This document shows, in pieces, positions 1 through 8,632 of a stretch of 48,518 nt of DNA; the stretch's first letter is position 1; each line of letters starts with the position of its first letter. Origin of the DNA: RGIG3528 sp045629005 (GTDB taxonomy: Bacteria; Bacillota; Clostridia; Lachnospirales; Lachnospiraceae); the NCBI GenBank assembly GCA_045629005.1, contig JAZQQJ010000029.1, forward strand, positions 1 through 48,518, given 5' to 3'. The translations under genes and the position numbers were made by a program. The notes below the pieces were generated by a model. That model did not search any database and was not told the DNA's origin. It saw nothing but the letters and a program-made list of their open reading frames with translations.

Positions 1-1136
1 GAAATATCCGAATGTCCCATTAAGTATTGCAGGGTCTTGGGGTTCATTCCGGAGCGAGCCATGTTGCTGCAATATGTGTGTCTGCAGACATGAGGTGTTA
101 TCTTCGGCAACTGCACTTTATAAATCTCGTTATATCTTCCAAGCATACTCTTAAACCTGTGTTCCCAGTGCATGGCTACAAGGGGCATTCCTTCTTCATC
201 CAAGAATAAGAAACCTCTGTACCCATCTACGGCCTTTTCTTTTATGGAAAACTTGGGTCTTTCGTCTATGATGTTTTTAAACATCTGTGCAACATCATCG
301 GTAATCGGTATCTTTCGTGTTCCGGCATTCGTCTTTGTGGGAACAACAATATATTCCATCTTGCTTGTTCGCTGTAGCTGATGGTCGATGTTTATGATGT
401 TATTCTCCAAATCAACATCCTTAAGCGTCAATCCACAAAACTCGGATATTCGCATTCCGGTATGGAAAAGGATGTAAACCGTTTCGTAGTATTTGTAGTA
501 AAGGTTATCGTCATGTATGAATTTGAGGAACTTGCGCATTTCATCCCGCGTAATTGCCTCTCGGGTAACAGAATCGTTTACCAAAACTCCTGCAAGCTGG
601 AAACCGAATGGATTCTTTACAAGTAAATCATCATCCACAGCCATTTGGAATGCGGGCCTTAATACTCCTCGTATTGTATGAATCGTTGAGAAGGTCTTGT
701 TATCAATCTCCTGTAGTTTTATAAGAAATAACTTTGCATCTGATGTTTTCACATCAGAAATCTTTCGATTGCCAAACTCCTCATTCTTCAAAAGATTTAT
801 GACTGTCTGATAACCCATCCTTGTGTTAGGCCTGACACCTGTTTTTGTCTGAATATATCTCTCAATCAATTCATTAACCGTGATTGTCTTTCCCAAAGGC
901 TTAAGCCCGGATTCTTGATCCCTATGAAGTAGCCTTTCAAGTTCCCTTAGTGAAAGGCATGGTTTCTTTCCCGGTGGTAATTTATCCGTTGGCTCAAGTC
1001 TCCAGCTGAATAAAAATTTGGCTTTTCCGTTCTCACTATATTTGAATTGATAACGTCCATCCGGTCTGACCGATTCTCCTCGTCTCAAGACCCTGTGCTT
1101 TGAATCTCGTCTTATTCCTTCATTGTGTCCGGGCAT
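1..1136 (-). CDS. int: Tyrosine recombinase, Tn916 Int type (3' end cut by window edge)
   Basis: This gene was read directly from the minus strand, beginning at ATG 1136 and staying open to base 1 (378 codons). It would catalyse integration and excision of the prophage. The N-terminal ~75 residues, with the SVRPDGRYQFKYS and FSWRLEPTDKLPPGKKPC segments, resemble the Tn916 Int arm-binding domain. A core-binding domain follows at about 80-185. Catalytic residues visible are R229 (TGMRISEFCGLTL), a candidate lysine near K268, H349 and R352 (HVCRHT), and H375 (MGHSDI). The nucleophilic tyrosine lies beyond the window. The start overlaps the upstream Xis-like gene by 25 bases, so the two are probably translationally coupled. 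The family identification is firm from memory of the Tn916 sequence. Completeness of the gene cannot be judged. Confidence 0.95.
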   Translation of the reverse strand, partial: MPGHNEGIRRDSKHRVLRRGESVRPDGRYQFKYSENGKAKFLFSWRLEPTDKLPPGKKPCLSLRELERLLHRDQESGLKPLGKTITVNELIERYIQTKTGVRPNTRMGYQTVINLLKNEEFGNRKISDVKTSDAKLFLIKLQEIDNKTFSTIHTIRGVLRPAFQMAVDDDLLVKNPFGFQLAGVLVNDSVTREAITRDEMRKFLKFIHDDNLYYKYYETVYILFHTGMRISEFCGLTLKDVDLENNIINIDHQLQRTSKMEYIVVPTKTNAGTRKIPITDDVAQMFKNIIDERPKFSIKEKAVDGYRGFLFLDEEGMPLVAMHWEHRFKSMLGRYNEIYKVQLPKITPHVCRHTYCSNMARSGMNPKTLQYLMGHSDI

Positions 1137-1342
1137 ACATCTCTCCTCCTTAACTCTGGGTGCTGCGATAGATACTTTTCAAACTCTTCACGAATAATTA
1201 GTCTTCGGCCATCAAAGTATCTGACAATAAAACTGTTATCCTTCTTGTATGTGTCGTAAAATTTACGTCTGCTCAATCGGAAATATACAATCGTTTCTTC
1301 GGGTGTAAGTGTTTCCTTTTCTCCCGGTGTAGGTTTCTTCAT
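1112..1342 (-). CDS. Excisionase-like / MerR-type HTH small protein
   Basis: This 76-aa basic protein lies directly upstream of the integrase and overlaps its start. The central part has the winged-helix excisionase pattern: TPEETIVYFRLSRRKF, then a turn, then RYFDGRRLIIREEFEKYLSQ. The same layout (L-T-x-E-E-x-x-x-Y-F, with basic residues, then F-x-x-Y-L) is seen in Tn916 Xis. A strong ribosome site (AAGGAGG) stands 6-7 bases before the ATG at 1342. It probably binds near the attachment site and directs Int toward excision, or regulates int. It is the second such protein here, the other being at 1435-1635, so which is the true directionality factor is unclear. Confidence 0.72.
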   Translation of the reverse strand: MKKPTPGEKETLTPEETIVYFRLSRRKFYDTYKKDNSFIVRYFDGRRLIIREEFEKYLSQHPELRRRDVCPDTMKE

Positions 1343-1434
1343 GATGCCACCTCCTTAAAATGGTCCCGTTGGGGTTAGTCTATATTCCCGTAGAATTGAA
1401 GTAATAGCAACTACTTTTGGCATATAAAATAGAC

Positions 1435-1635
1435 CTAATTCATACAGGCATTTGAAAGATACTCCTCAAATTTCGTACGAATAATAAGATATCTGTTTCC
1501 ATTGAAAATCGAATAATTTCCAAGTCCGTCTTCTGCATACCTTCGCATTCTCTTCTCGCCTATATTAAAATAAGCAGATGCCTCTTTTAGTGTTAATGTA
1601 TATTTATCCTTTACAGGAACTAATTCCTCACTCAT
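1435..1635 (-). CDS. xis: Excisionase, Tn916 Xis family
   Basis: This 66-aa protein begins at ATG 1635, preceded by GGAGGTAAAG. An in-frame start further upstream at 1752 would lie inside the preceding gene and has no better ribosome site. The sequence KYTLTLKEASAYFNIGEKRM followed by RYAEDGLGNYSIFNGNRYLI and FEEYL closely matches Tn916 Xis (YTLTIEEASKYFRIGENKL, then FEKIID). It should bind DNA arms beside the attachment site and favour excision with Int. It overlaps the upstream zinc-finger gene by 8 bases (ATGAGTGA). About 90 bases separate it from the second Xis-like gene. Confidence 0.88.
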   Translation of the reverse strand: MSEELVPVKDKYTLTLKEASAYFNIGEKRMRRYAEDGLGNYSIFNGNRYLIIRTKFEEYLSNACMN

Positions 1636-2032
1636 CTTTACCTCCAAATCTAGCCTGCCGATAACAGGCCACGCTACAATACTTTCTGTTTTTATGCCCC
1701 GGATCTGAAAACTGTTTGTGGCAGCACTGACACTCGAGCTGATACACCACATTCACTTTTACCAAGTCACGGTGGGCATTCCACCATTGCATTCGGCAAG
1801 AATCCGAACAGAACTTCTTTGCTTTCTTGTGGGGTGTCATACTTATTTCACAACCGCAATACTGACAACTTGAGGTTATTGGAGCTATAACAAGTTGGGC
1901 GGGTTTATCAATATCTCGCCTTAAAAAGGATTTAATAGTGTTTCTGCTTATCCCCGTTTGGGTTGCAATATCGCCATATGACATTCCTTGTTGCTGAAGT
2001 TCCCGTATATGCGTTTTTTCCTGTTCTGTCAT
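1628..2032 (-). CDS. HTH plus double zinc-knuckle regulator of the integration module
   Basis: This 134-aa protein starts at ATG 2032 after GAGGAATTCTT. Residues 1-35 form a resolvase/sigma-like HTH (EQEKTHIRELQQQGMSYGDI then TGISRNTIKSFLRR). Two cysteine knuckles follow: CQYCG with CSDSCRMQWW near residues 56-83, and CQCCHKQF with CSVACYRQARF near residues 100-128. Proteins of this build are common beside site-specific recombinases of Clostridia and are sometimes annotated as sigma-like. The function is not established; a DNA-binding regulator of xis and int is likely. A terminator and the leader motif described at 2062-2088 lie between this gene and the endolysin, so it probably belongs to a separate transcript. 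Confidence 0.8.
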   Translation of the reverse strand: MTEQEKTHIRELQQQGMSYGDIATQTGISRNTIKSFLRRDIDKPAQLVIAPITSSCQYCGCEISMTPHKKAKKFCSDSCRMQWWNAHRDLVKVNVVYQLECQCCHKQFSDPGHKNRKYCSVACYRQARFGGKDE

Positions 2033-2061
2033 AAGAATTCCTCGCTTTCACTTTCTCTTCT

Positions 2062-2088
2062 ACTAACTGACGATTTATGCAACCCCCC
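2062..2088 (-). promoter_or_regulatory. Leader motif copy 1 (diverged)
   Basis: On the minus strand GGGGGGTTGC is followed after six bases by TCGTCAGTTAG. It lies after the endolysin terminator and about 30 bases before the zinc-finger HTH gene. Three closer copies occur at 33.7, 35.0 and 36.9 kb in the same orientation and position relative to genes. The role is unknown. Confidence 0.45.
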
Positions 2089-2099
2089 TAAAAATGCGC

Positions 2100-2136
2100 A
2101 AAAAAATAAGACCCAGTCACCTCAAAGACCGGGTCT
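2100..2136 (-). terminator. Intrinsic terminator after the endolysin
   Basis: The minus-strand RNA forms AGACCCGGTC / GACTGGGTCT, a 10-bp stem with one G-U pair, closed by an 8-base loop and followed by TATTTTTTTG. It starts 11 bases after the endolysin stop codon. The G-U pair is possible only on the minus strand, which fits leftward transcription. It marks the end of the late operon. Confidence 0.85.
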
Positions 2137-2146
2137 ATCTATGAAT

Positions 2147-3454
2147 CTATATTCTGTTACAGTAATCAAGGCTTATCCAGCCTGCCCCGCTTTTCAGCTT
2201 TCCCCAGCCGTTTTTTGCCCCTTTTCCGGACTTGGTTTCGGTAATCGTAAACACACCGATTCCTGTAAACTTTCCGGTCGTCGGGTAATCCGTACCAGCG
2301 CCTGTACGAATATTCAAATCGGCAATAGGAACATGAACCTTAAATGCACCTGTCTGTGATTTACTCTGTGCATACTTATCAAAGAAGGACTGGCTATATT
2401 CTGCACGTTTCTTCTGCACGGCTGCGCTCTGATCTTTGGGCTTTTCAAATTGTGTAAGCACTGTTGTGGATGCCTGTTCAACGGAAGTAGCATTCTTAAG
2501 TGTAGTAAGTACACCCTTGTATGAAGTAGTAAGTTCATAAAGAAGAAACTCCAGTTGAAGATTCAAATCTCCAATAGACTTACCTTTCTGTTTCGAGAAA
2601 TTCAGAAGATTCTGTTTTCTTGAATAGAACGTCCACTGAGCCAAACCATATCCCGCTTTATCATTTACGAAATCCGGATAGTTTCCACCGTCAACTAATC
2701 TTGTGTAATCTTCATCTGAAATGTTGAGTTTCTTATTATAGCTGTTTTGGAGATTGATAGGGTTAAGACCGCTCTCCGCATACAGATTTCCCATAAGTCC
2801 TGCAACACCATATTCATTACCAATGGCAGATAATAAAGTGCCCCACGTTGCGTTTTCAGGACTAATATCCGTAGTATTGGCCGTTTTAATGCCAATCTTT
2901 GCACGTACGGCTTCTCTAAAAGTATTCATATTATAGGGAAGACCTAATTGTTTCCACAGATGTTCGGGGTCTGCATGTCCGGATGCAACACCTCTTTTAT
3001 ACCCTTCGCTATGGCTAATAATTACTCCGTCTGCCAAAGGGTCAAGATTATAATCTACACAGAGTTTTGCAAATAATTCTATTGCCGCATCATAAGTTCT
3101 CTTTACTACAGCCCTTGCCGTAGCCAAATCAGAGCAGGTAAAATTGGCACCACCTGTGTACTTAATGCAAGCAGGTTCACACATCTCCACACCAATATGG
3201 GTGTTGTTGGCACTTCCCCCTGCATGCCACCCCCTATGATTCCAAGGCAATGTCTGATATACTGTTCCATCATTTCCGTCAATGAATGCATGCACACATG
3301 AATTATTGTGAGTAGGAGAATTCCAGTTCTTTACAAAAACAGAAGCACTCGGCTGGGAACAACCAACCGAGTGCAACATAAGACCTTTCACCGTTATTTT
3401 TCTCCCTGTCGTGTAGCAAGGATTCTTTGTTAATATGCTTTCCGTTATTCGCAT
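2147..3454 (-). CDS. Endolysin: amidase_2 + tail-type lysozyme + SH3b
   Basis: This 435-aa protein cuts host peptidoglycan for lysis. Residues ~20-185 are an N-acetylmuramoyl-L-alanine amidase (Amidase_2/PGRP fold): H28 in LMLHSVGC, the GWHAGG loop at 76-80, E90, H148 in IISHSEGY, and H160-A-D162 near ASGHADPEHLW are the probable zinc and catalytic residues. Residues ~200-365 match phage tail-tip lysozyme domains, with a probable catalytic Glu227 in NLYAESGLNP and the AGYGLAQWT signature. Residues ~370-435 are a bacterial SH3 cell-wall-binding domain (ADLNIRTGAGTDYP). There is no signal peptide, so export depends on the holin. AGGAGGAAGGATT precedes the ATG at 3454. The start overlaps the holin gene by 10 bases. 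Confidence 0.95.
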   Translation of the reverse strand: MRITESILTKNPCYTTGRKITVKGLMLHSVGCSQPSASVFVKNWNSPTHNNSCVHAFIDGNDGTVYQTLPWNHRGWHAGGSANNTHIGVEMCEPACIKYTGGANFTCSDLATARAVVKRTYDAAIELFAKLCVDYNLDPLADGVIISHSEGYKRGVASGHADPEHLWKQLGLPYNMNTFREAVRAKIGIKTANTTDISPENATWGTLLSAIGNEYGVAGLMGNLYAESGLNPINLQNSYNKKLNISDEDYTRLVDGGNYPDFVNDKAGYGLAQWTFYSRKQNLLNFSKQKGKSIGDLNLQLEFLLYELTTSYKGVLTTLKNATSVEQASTTVLTQFEKPKDQSAAVQKKRAEYSQSFFDKYAQSKSQTGAFKVHVPIADLNIRTGAGTDYPTTGKFTGIGVFTITETKSGKGAKNGWGKLKSGAGWISLDYCNRI

Positions 3455-3768
3455 AATCCTTCCTCCTGTTTCATTACAAAGACTGCTGATTCAATAAGGT
3501 TCTCAATCTGTGCATCCGAAATCTCAAGATTATATTCTTTCACAAGGGATGAAAGGAAAGCTTTTACATTTGCTTTCTTAATGCTACCTTTTCCTGTTCC
3601 TGTGGTAGTCTGCTCCGCAGCCTTTACCGCATAAACTGCCCAATCATAGATCCATGCAAGGTTACTATTTTTTACCTTCGACTTAAGATACGGCACCGCA
3701 TACCGTACAAGAACCATGATTGCAATTACCACTACGCTCTTAATAACTTCAAAAATAATATCGTTCAT
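3445..3768 (-). CDS. Holin, LL-H family
   Basis: This 107-aa protein has one N-terminal membrane helix (about residues 5-28, VIKSVVVIAIMVLVRYAVPY) followed by a soluble amphipathic tail rich in Lys and Glu. This matches LL-H type phage holins (Phage_holin_6_1), with the typical AVKAAEQ and KKANVKAFL segments. It should form membrane lesions that release the endolysin. GGAGGTGTAGG precedes the ATG, and the start overlaps the stop of the upstream gene (ATGA). Its position directly before the endolysin supports the call. Confidence 0.88.
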   Translation of the reverse strand: MNDIIFEVIKSVVVIAIMVLVRYAVPYLKSKVKNSNLAWIYDWAVYAVKAAEQTTTGTGKGSIKKANVKAFLSSLVKEYNLEISDAQIENLIESAVFVMKQEEGLCE

Positions 3769-4028
3769 CCTACACCTCCATCTTCTTCATTAACATCTTT
3801 ATATTTTCTTGCGTTTTCGTTCTTTGCCTTCCAAATTACAAAGCCTGTATGAACGGCAAGTTCTCCATACGCACTTGGCACGATTACTGAAATTGCCGAA
3901 GTATCAAGACACAACTTCCCGGATAGAAAAACAGCGATGAATGACATAATCACCACCGCTGTTACAAAAATCACATTATATAAATAAAGCTTATCGGTAA
4001 AACCTCTTTTTCGTTTTCTTCTATACAT
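3765..4028 (-). CDS. Small two-helix membrane protein of the lysis module
   Basis: The chosen start is ATG 4028, six bases after GGAGG. A GTG at 4034 touches the ribosome site and is unlikely. The 87-aa product has a basic N-terminus (YRRKRKRGF), a membrane helix at about residues 13-38 (LYLYNVIFVTAVVIMSFIAV) and a second hydrophobic stretch at about 45-65, then a charged tail. The family is not recognised. Placement between the tail genes and the holin suggests an accessory holin, antiholin or spanin-like role, but nothing in the sequence decides. It overlaps the upstream stop by 8 bases. Confidence 0.65.
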   Translation of the reverse strand: MYRRKRKRGFTDKLYLYNVIFVTAVVIMSFIAVFLSGKLCLDTSAISVIVPSAYGELAVHTGFVIWKAKNENARKYKDVNEEDGGVG

Positions 4029-4476
4029 CCGCACCCTCCTTCAAGAAAGTATTTTCCCTCATATGTTTCGAATACAATCTTCGTATTTCTTTTATTGTGG
4101 CCTTTGCAACTCCGTTAGGAGTATTTGTACTTTCCATGTGTTTTTCATACTGATCACATTCAGAAATCACAAAGTCGAACTGCTCCTTTGTATGGGGTGT
4201 TCCCCTCATACATTCATTTCCAAAAGCTAAAATATCTGCCCTTGTTTTTCTAATCCGTTCATCGGAAGATTCCTTGATATGCTCGTCAAGTTTTTCTTCA
4301 ATTACATCAACCCTTTTTGCAATGTCTGCATTCATGTGGTTACCAATCCATGATAAAATCTTATCCCAAGGATTAAGCTTTATCGGAGCAATCTGTATAA
4401 CTGTCATCAACAAAACAAAAAGGAATACCCCGAAGGATACTCCCGTTTTTAAATCCATTACCTGTATTAAATTCAT
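4021..4476 (-). CDS. Membrane-anchored lysis/tail-associated protein of unknown function
   Basis: The start chosen is ATG 4476, nine bases after GGAGG; the ATG touching the ribosome site (4485) is less likely. The ~151-aa protein has one membrane helix near residues 11-30 (SFGVFLFVLLMTVIQIAPI), then a soluble helical region with a heptad-like stretch (RVDVIEEKLDEHIKESSDE) and TPHTKEQFDFVISECDQYEKH. Proteins of this type are common upstream of holins in Clostridia phages but have no assigned role. It begins just after the receptor-binding protein stop. Confidence 0.65.
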   Translation of the reverse strand: MNLIQVMDLKTGVSFGVFLFVLLMTVIQIAPIKLNPWDKILSWIGNHMNADIAKRVDVIEEKLDEHIKESSDERIRKTRADILAFGNECMRGTPHTKEQFDFVISECDQYEKHMESTNTPNGVAKATIKEIRRLYSKHMRENTFLKEGADV

Positions 4477-4492
4477 CAAAAGCATCCTCCAA

Positions 4493-6739
4493 TTATTCCA
4501 TTTCGCACGGTTCCACATATCTTATATATGCATAACCATGACCATCATTAGCATCTTTTTCATTTAATGTTTTGTACTTTGTACCATTATAAGTAAATGT
4601 AGGCATGTTACCAACATAGGATGAACCACCTGCCGCCGAATTTCCATATTGTGCTGATTGACCGGAAAACCATCCTGCACCGCCACCAGCATATGAATAT
4701 GTTGGTGTTCCTGAACTGTTATATGATGGTATCGCAGCACCAAAGCCTTGTGACTCGGTAGTTCCTACAGCTGTCTGTCTACCACCTAATGCTGTGCCGG
4801 AACCATCTTCACCTTTTTCACCACCAGCATAACCTCCATTGTGGGCACCCTTTGCGACACCTTGAGCTGTATTGTCAAAATTTGAAACGCCAGCTCCTCC
4901 GCCACCACCTGCCATAAGTAATAGATTTGCTCGATCCCTATATAAATTTTGTGCTTGTTGAGAGGTCAAATTGATTGAGGTAGTAGCTACATATGTTGCT
5001 CCGCCACCGCCTGCGCCATAAGCTCTGTTTGTTACCGAAGAAGATGGTGCATACACATATCCGTTTGCACCACCATTGGCACCGGCTGAAATCATGCCTG
5101 CTCCTGTTGTAACATCTCCGCCTTTTCCTCCGTTATAAACATAAAGAAACGTATCCTTTTTACATTTTTTATACGCCTTTACATGACCGCCTTTTCCACC
5201 TAAGCCTTTAACGGTTGCATTATCTACCGTGGCAGAGCAATCTCCACCTTTTCCTCCCCACAATTCAAATTCATATATACCATCAGCGGGTACCTTGAAA
5301 AGTTTGAATCCTGTATCTTTTGTCAAAAAATCATATTCCCTGTCAATGAATACTGGTACAAGTTCTTCCTCTTTTGTGAACCTATATTTACTTCTCGGAA
5401 CATAGGTCGCTTCAGACAGTAAATTTGTTTTCCAGCCACAGAAGACTTTATCTCCATCTTTATATTCATATACATTTTCGGGCATTGTTACTTCGCTTGA
5501 AAGTGTTACACCGTTGTTATAAAACAAATCTACAGTCTGCGAGGATTCTCTCTTTCCAGAGATAAGAGTAGCATCACCAGAATCCATAGTGATTTCTATG
5601 CTTTTCTTGAAAACAGCATAAACCGTAACATCCGATTCCGTATTTAATATGTATGATGAAAGCACTTCTTCATCTGCATTCTTATCAGACTTCCAGCCAA
5701 CAAATGTATACCCTGCTTTAGTTACAGATGGTGCTGATGCCACTATATCGTTTGATAATGCTCCAACCTGTTTTATTGCATTATCGGTATCTATCTGATA
5801 AGTGACATTTATTCCGGTGGCATAAATTACATGCTCACCAAGATAAATGAACTTAATCTCCTGTGTATCTGCATTATCATAACAATAATACATAGTGTTT
5901 TTATCATATGTTTTAAGTTTCTGATAATCAGTAATGCACATTATCTTCTGAACAAGTTTATCCGAACCCGCCATCTGCTCTGAAAGCTCTACCACTGTTT
6001 TTGACAAGTCTCCCATGCTATCAGTAACCTTCTTATCGAGTTCTGTATACTGTGATTCTAAATCAGTTAGTTCCCTAAAAGTTGCTCTGGCTTCGAATAT
6101 ACAAGTTCCATCAAGCACTTTATCTCCGATATTGGTTATCTGGGAATATCCCAAAGGTTCAATAATAGCTGTTGCACCAGCCTGTGTACATACAAGAGTG
6201 CACCATCCGGGAGCGTTGGGATTTGTTGCTGTATCACCAAGTTTATAAGGGTGCTCTCTTTCTACAGCATTACCACCGATTCCACCGCCACCGCTACCGC
6301 CTTTAAGGATTGAAAATGTCTGATTAAGATTCTGAATGGAAACCGAGTCAACAGTAAATACAGCAAGTTCTAATTCATAAATACTGTTGTTGTAGTTTAT
6401 ATTGGAGTCTGTATCAAGGGACGGCAAATTATCGGTCGTAATCGTTTTTATAGAAATAGGTTCGTCAGCATTTGATAAATCCAAGTGTATATAAACTCTT
6501 CCCTTAAGTGTTACTCCGGTATCAGCAAGCTGCACCGATATTTCGTTTTCATACATTTCAAAGAAACGACCTTTTATCATTCCAAATCCCTGCGAAATAT
6601 GAAGTACATTTCCCCTTGCCACAGTTACTTCACACCCTTTGAAAATACCTGCTCCGGGGATTGCTGTCTGATATATGATTGCATCATCCTGTGGTGTAAC
6701 ATTTCCACCTTTGAAGGTTTTTAATACAATGTTTTCCAT
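4493..6739 (-). CDS. Receptor-binding tail fibre: N-terminal tail-docking domain, InlB-like repeats, glycine-rich tip
   Basis: This 748-aa protein lies between the tail hub and the lysis genes, where the host-recognition protein is expected. Residues ~1-150 (ENIVLKTFKGGNVTPQDDAI) are a virion-attachment type N-terminus. A Gly linker and trimer-prone region follow. Residues ~335-380 contain AGYTFVGWKSD and DVTVYAVFKK, the signature of InlB B-repeat (Listeria-Bacteroides) modules, and a second degenerate copy follows (KVFCGWKTN, then ELVPVF). From ~478 to the end the protein is extremely Gly-rich (WGGKGGD, GAGGGGATYV, MAGGGGGAGV, YAGGGAGWFSGQ), like the Gly-rich domain of ALK-type receptors. 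It should bind a host surface receptor. The start overlaps the upstream stop (TAATG), and AAGGAGGAACGGCT is the ribosome site. Confidence 0.82.
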   Translation of the reverse strand: MENIVLKTFKGGNVTPQDDAIIYQTAIPGAGIFKGCEVTVARGNVLHISQGFGMIKGRFFEMYENEISVQLADTGVTLKGRVYIHLDLSNADEPISIKTITTDNLPSLDTDSNINYNNSIYELELAVFTVDSVSIQNLNQTFSILKGGSGGGGIGGNAVEREHPYKLGDTATNPNAPGWCTLVCTQAGATAIIEPLGYSQITNIGDKVLDGTCIFEARATFRELTDLESQYTELDKKVTDSMGDLSKTVVELSEQMAGSDKLVQKIMCITDYQKLKTYDKNTMYYCYDNADTQEIKFIYLGEHVIYATGINVTYQIDTDNAIKQVGALSNDIVASAPSVTKAGYTFVGWKSDKNADEEVLSSYILNTESDVTVYAVFKKSIEITMDSGDATLISGKRESSQTVDLFYNNGVTLSSEVTMPENVYEYKDGDKVFCGWKTNLLSEATYVPRSKYRFTKEEELVPVFIDREYDFLTKDTGFKLFKVPADGIYEFELWGGKGGDCSATVDNATVKGLGGKGGHVKAYKKCKKDTFLYVYNGGKGGDVTTGAGMISAGANGGANGYVYAPSSSVTNRAYGAGGGGATYVATTSINLTSQQAQNLYRDRANLLLMAGGGGGAGVSNFDNTAQGVAKGAHNGGYAGGEKGEDGSGTALGGRQTAVGTTESQGFGAAIPSYNSSGTPTYSYAGGGAGWFSGQSAQYGNSAAGGSSYVGNMPTFTYNGTKYKTLNEKDANDGHGYAYIRYVEPCEME

Positions 6740-7812
6740 TAGCCGTTCCTCCTTAAAATCTTTGTAAGGTCAAGCCTTACTGTTCCAAAAATAAGCTTTG
6801 TTGTTTTTCCAATCTCCCTGCCTGTCAGAATGCTCGAGTAGCTTATTCCGTTAGAAATAATCTGTGCTATCTGTCCAAACTCAATGCTTTCGGGTTTTAC
6901 CAAAGCATCCCCATTCATCATCGTTAGTTCGATGAGATTCGAAAAAGACAGATTGGCAAATTTGTTATAAGCCTCATTGATTGCAGCGGACTCAAATGAG
7001 CCACCTTCTTCTGTACTTACCGATGTGATTTCACAGTTAACAGGAGTTATCCTATCCTTGTCCTTTGTGTCATAAGACAAATCCGGATGAAGGTAATAAA
7101 CCCTCTTTGTTGCATAATCCGTGGCATCATATATAATCAGTTTGTTTACATCTGCCGACACGCTCTTTATCGTAATGTTCTTTGTAATAATATTGGGAAG
7201 GTCAGCCTCAACGATAATCGTTCCTTGGGCAACCTTCCCAACACTAATCTTTATTTCCTTATTCTCAATATCAAGTTTTGCTTTAACCAAAACTCCATAC
7301 TTTTCCATGGCCGGAACAATAACCGAATCAACCAGATTCACGATATTGTAATGTCCACCGGAATCCTTCGGTGTTATATGAAAATACCAGTCTGTTGTTT
7401 CCGATGTTGAAGACACTGACAGCCCCTTTATGTTCTGCATTGAATCTTCATTTTCAATAAACATTTCCGTTATCTTGTCACATATAAAACCTTCAAGAGT
7501 TCCTGTCTGCTGCAAATTAACATCAAAGAGAATATCTGTATTAAGCAGTTCCATAAGTGGTTTGTAAGAAACCGTCATCAGCTTCTTGGATTTATCCGTT
7601 CCATATGCCACTTCAGTTATTACTCCGACATACTCCTCCATATCCCTCGAAATTCTGATATAGTCCTGTTTCTCAATTCCCTCCATTTGAAGAATTGTAA
7701 TTGTATTCTCATCAGAGGATAAATAATCTTCTTTATACTCCAGTTCATGAACATTTGCGTTTCCGACCATTTCGAAGTTCTGTGTGAATACCTCAACATT
7801 ATACGGTTTCAT
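6739..7812 (-). CDS. Tail hub / baseplate protein (gp37-like)
   Basis: This 357-aa protein follows Dit, the usual place of the siphovirus tail-hub (Tal) protein. Its start MKPYNVEVFTQNFEMVGNAN, the early DYIRISRDMEEYVGVITE segment and the C-terminal PESIEFGQIAQIISNGISYS segment fit short hub proteins of Firmicute siphophages (gp37-like or siphovirus tail-associated families). It would close the tail tube tip and dock the receptor-binding protein. No lytic domain is visible. The first codons overlap the Dit gene by 14 bases. The assignment rests mainly on position and overall look. Confidence 0.7.
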   Translation of the reverse strand: MKPYNVEVFTQNFEMVGNANVHELEYKEDYLSSDENTITILQMEGIEKQDYIRISRDMEEYVGVITEVAYGTDKSKKLMTVSYKPLMELLNTDILFDVNLQQTGTLEGFICDKITEMFIENEDSMQNIKGLSVSSTSETTDWYFHITPKDSGGHYNIVNLVDSVIVPAMEKYGVLVKAKLDIENKEIKISVGKVAQGTIIVEADLPNIITKNITIKSVSADVNKLIIYDATDYATKRVYYLHPDLSYDTKDKDRITPVNCEITSVSTEEGGSFESAAINEAYNKFANLSFSNLIELTMMNGDALVKPESIEFGQIAQIISNGISYSSILTGREIGKTTKLIFGTVRLDLTKILRRNG

Positions 7813-8632
7813 AGTTTATTTTCCCTTCCACCATCATATTCACGGAATTGAGTCCTTCATGCACAACTGATATTCTGTTTTGACCATGTTTCAAAATGAA
7901 GAAACGTTCCGTTGTAAAATCACATAGTTGATACCTATCTGCCACAACCTCATCTGATACACCTCTCTCCGTTATGCTGTACGGAATGCTTGTAGTATCA
8001 ATAACCAGCTTATGATCATCCGGGATTGTTCCATGATATGCCCCCGTTTCAAACAACTCGTTATTCACATAGTGTTTCCAAACAGGATTAATGGCGGGTC
8101 CGTATATCGTAATCTTACATGGACTGTCCACATAGGAATCGGAGTCAATCATCAAAGTGTTTTGGCTTATGTCTGCATATGAATATGTATATTCGTAAGG
8201 GTAAATCTTACCACCAATATAAATCGTATCCGAATACTTGATTACCGATTTATAAAATAACCCGGTTGCTAAAAAGCGAACCTCACAGTTTAGTCCGACC
8301 CCACCCGTAATAAGTTCCGATTTTCTTATTTCTGTGAGTCTCACGGGTACTTTGTATATTTCATCAAGTTCATACACCAAAGTTAAGGGAGTCGCCCGGA
8401 CAAACCTTGCAAACTCCCTATACTTTGTATATGCATCTACACCGCCAAAGAAAATTGAACCGGATATTTCACCCTGCGAGAATTCCTCTTCAAGCGGAAT
8501 GAAGTCCGTTCCAATCTGTTCAAACTGCGTTGAATCTGTATAGCCAAATCCATCAACAGAATGAAGAAATGCAGCCTTTTCATTTAGTTCGAAGGTTTTT
8601 CCCTCTCCGTTGACAATCTTAAACTTTCTCAT
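7799..8632 (-). CDS. Distal tail protein (Dit-like, Sipho_tail family)
   Basis: This 277-aa protein lies directly after the tape measure, and its start overlaps the tape measure stop (ATGA). It opens RKFKIVNGEGKTFELN, has ISGSIFFGGVDAYTKYREFA and VRLTEIRKSEL in the middle, and DSPCKITIYGPAINPVWK in the second half. This is the Dit two-domain pattern: an N-terminal ring domain and a C-terminal galectin-like domain. It should form the ring joining the tail tube to the hub. AAAGG stands seven bases before the ATG. Confidence 0.82.
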   Translation of the reverse strand: MRKFKIVNGEGKTFELNEKAAFLHSVDGFGYTDSTQFEQIGTDFIPLEEEFSQGEISGSIFFGGVDAYTKYREFARFVRATPLTLVYELDEIYKVPVRLTEIRKSELITGGVGLNCEVRFLATGLFYKSVIKYSDTIYIGGKIYPYEYTYSYADISQNTLMIDSDSYVDSPCKITIYGPAINPVWKHYVNNELFETGAYHGTIPDDHKLVIDTTSIPYSITERGVSDEVVADRYQLCDFTTERFFILKHGQNRISVVHEGLNSVNMMVEGKINYETV

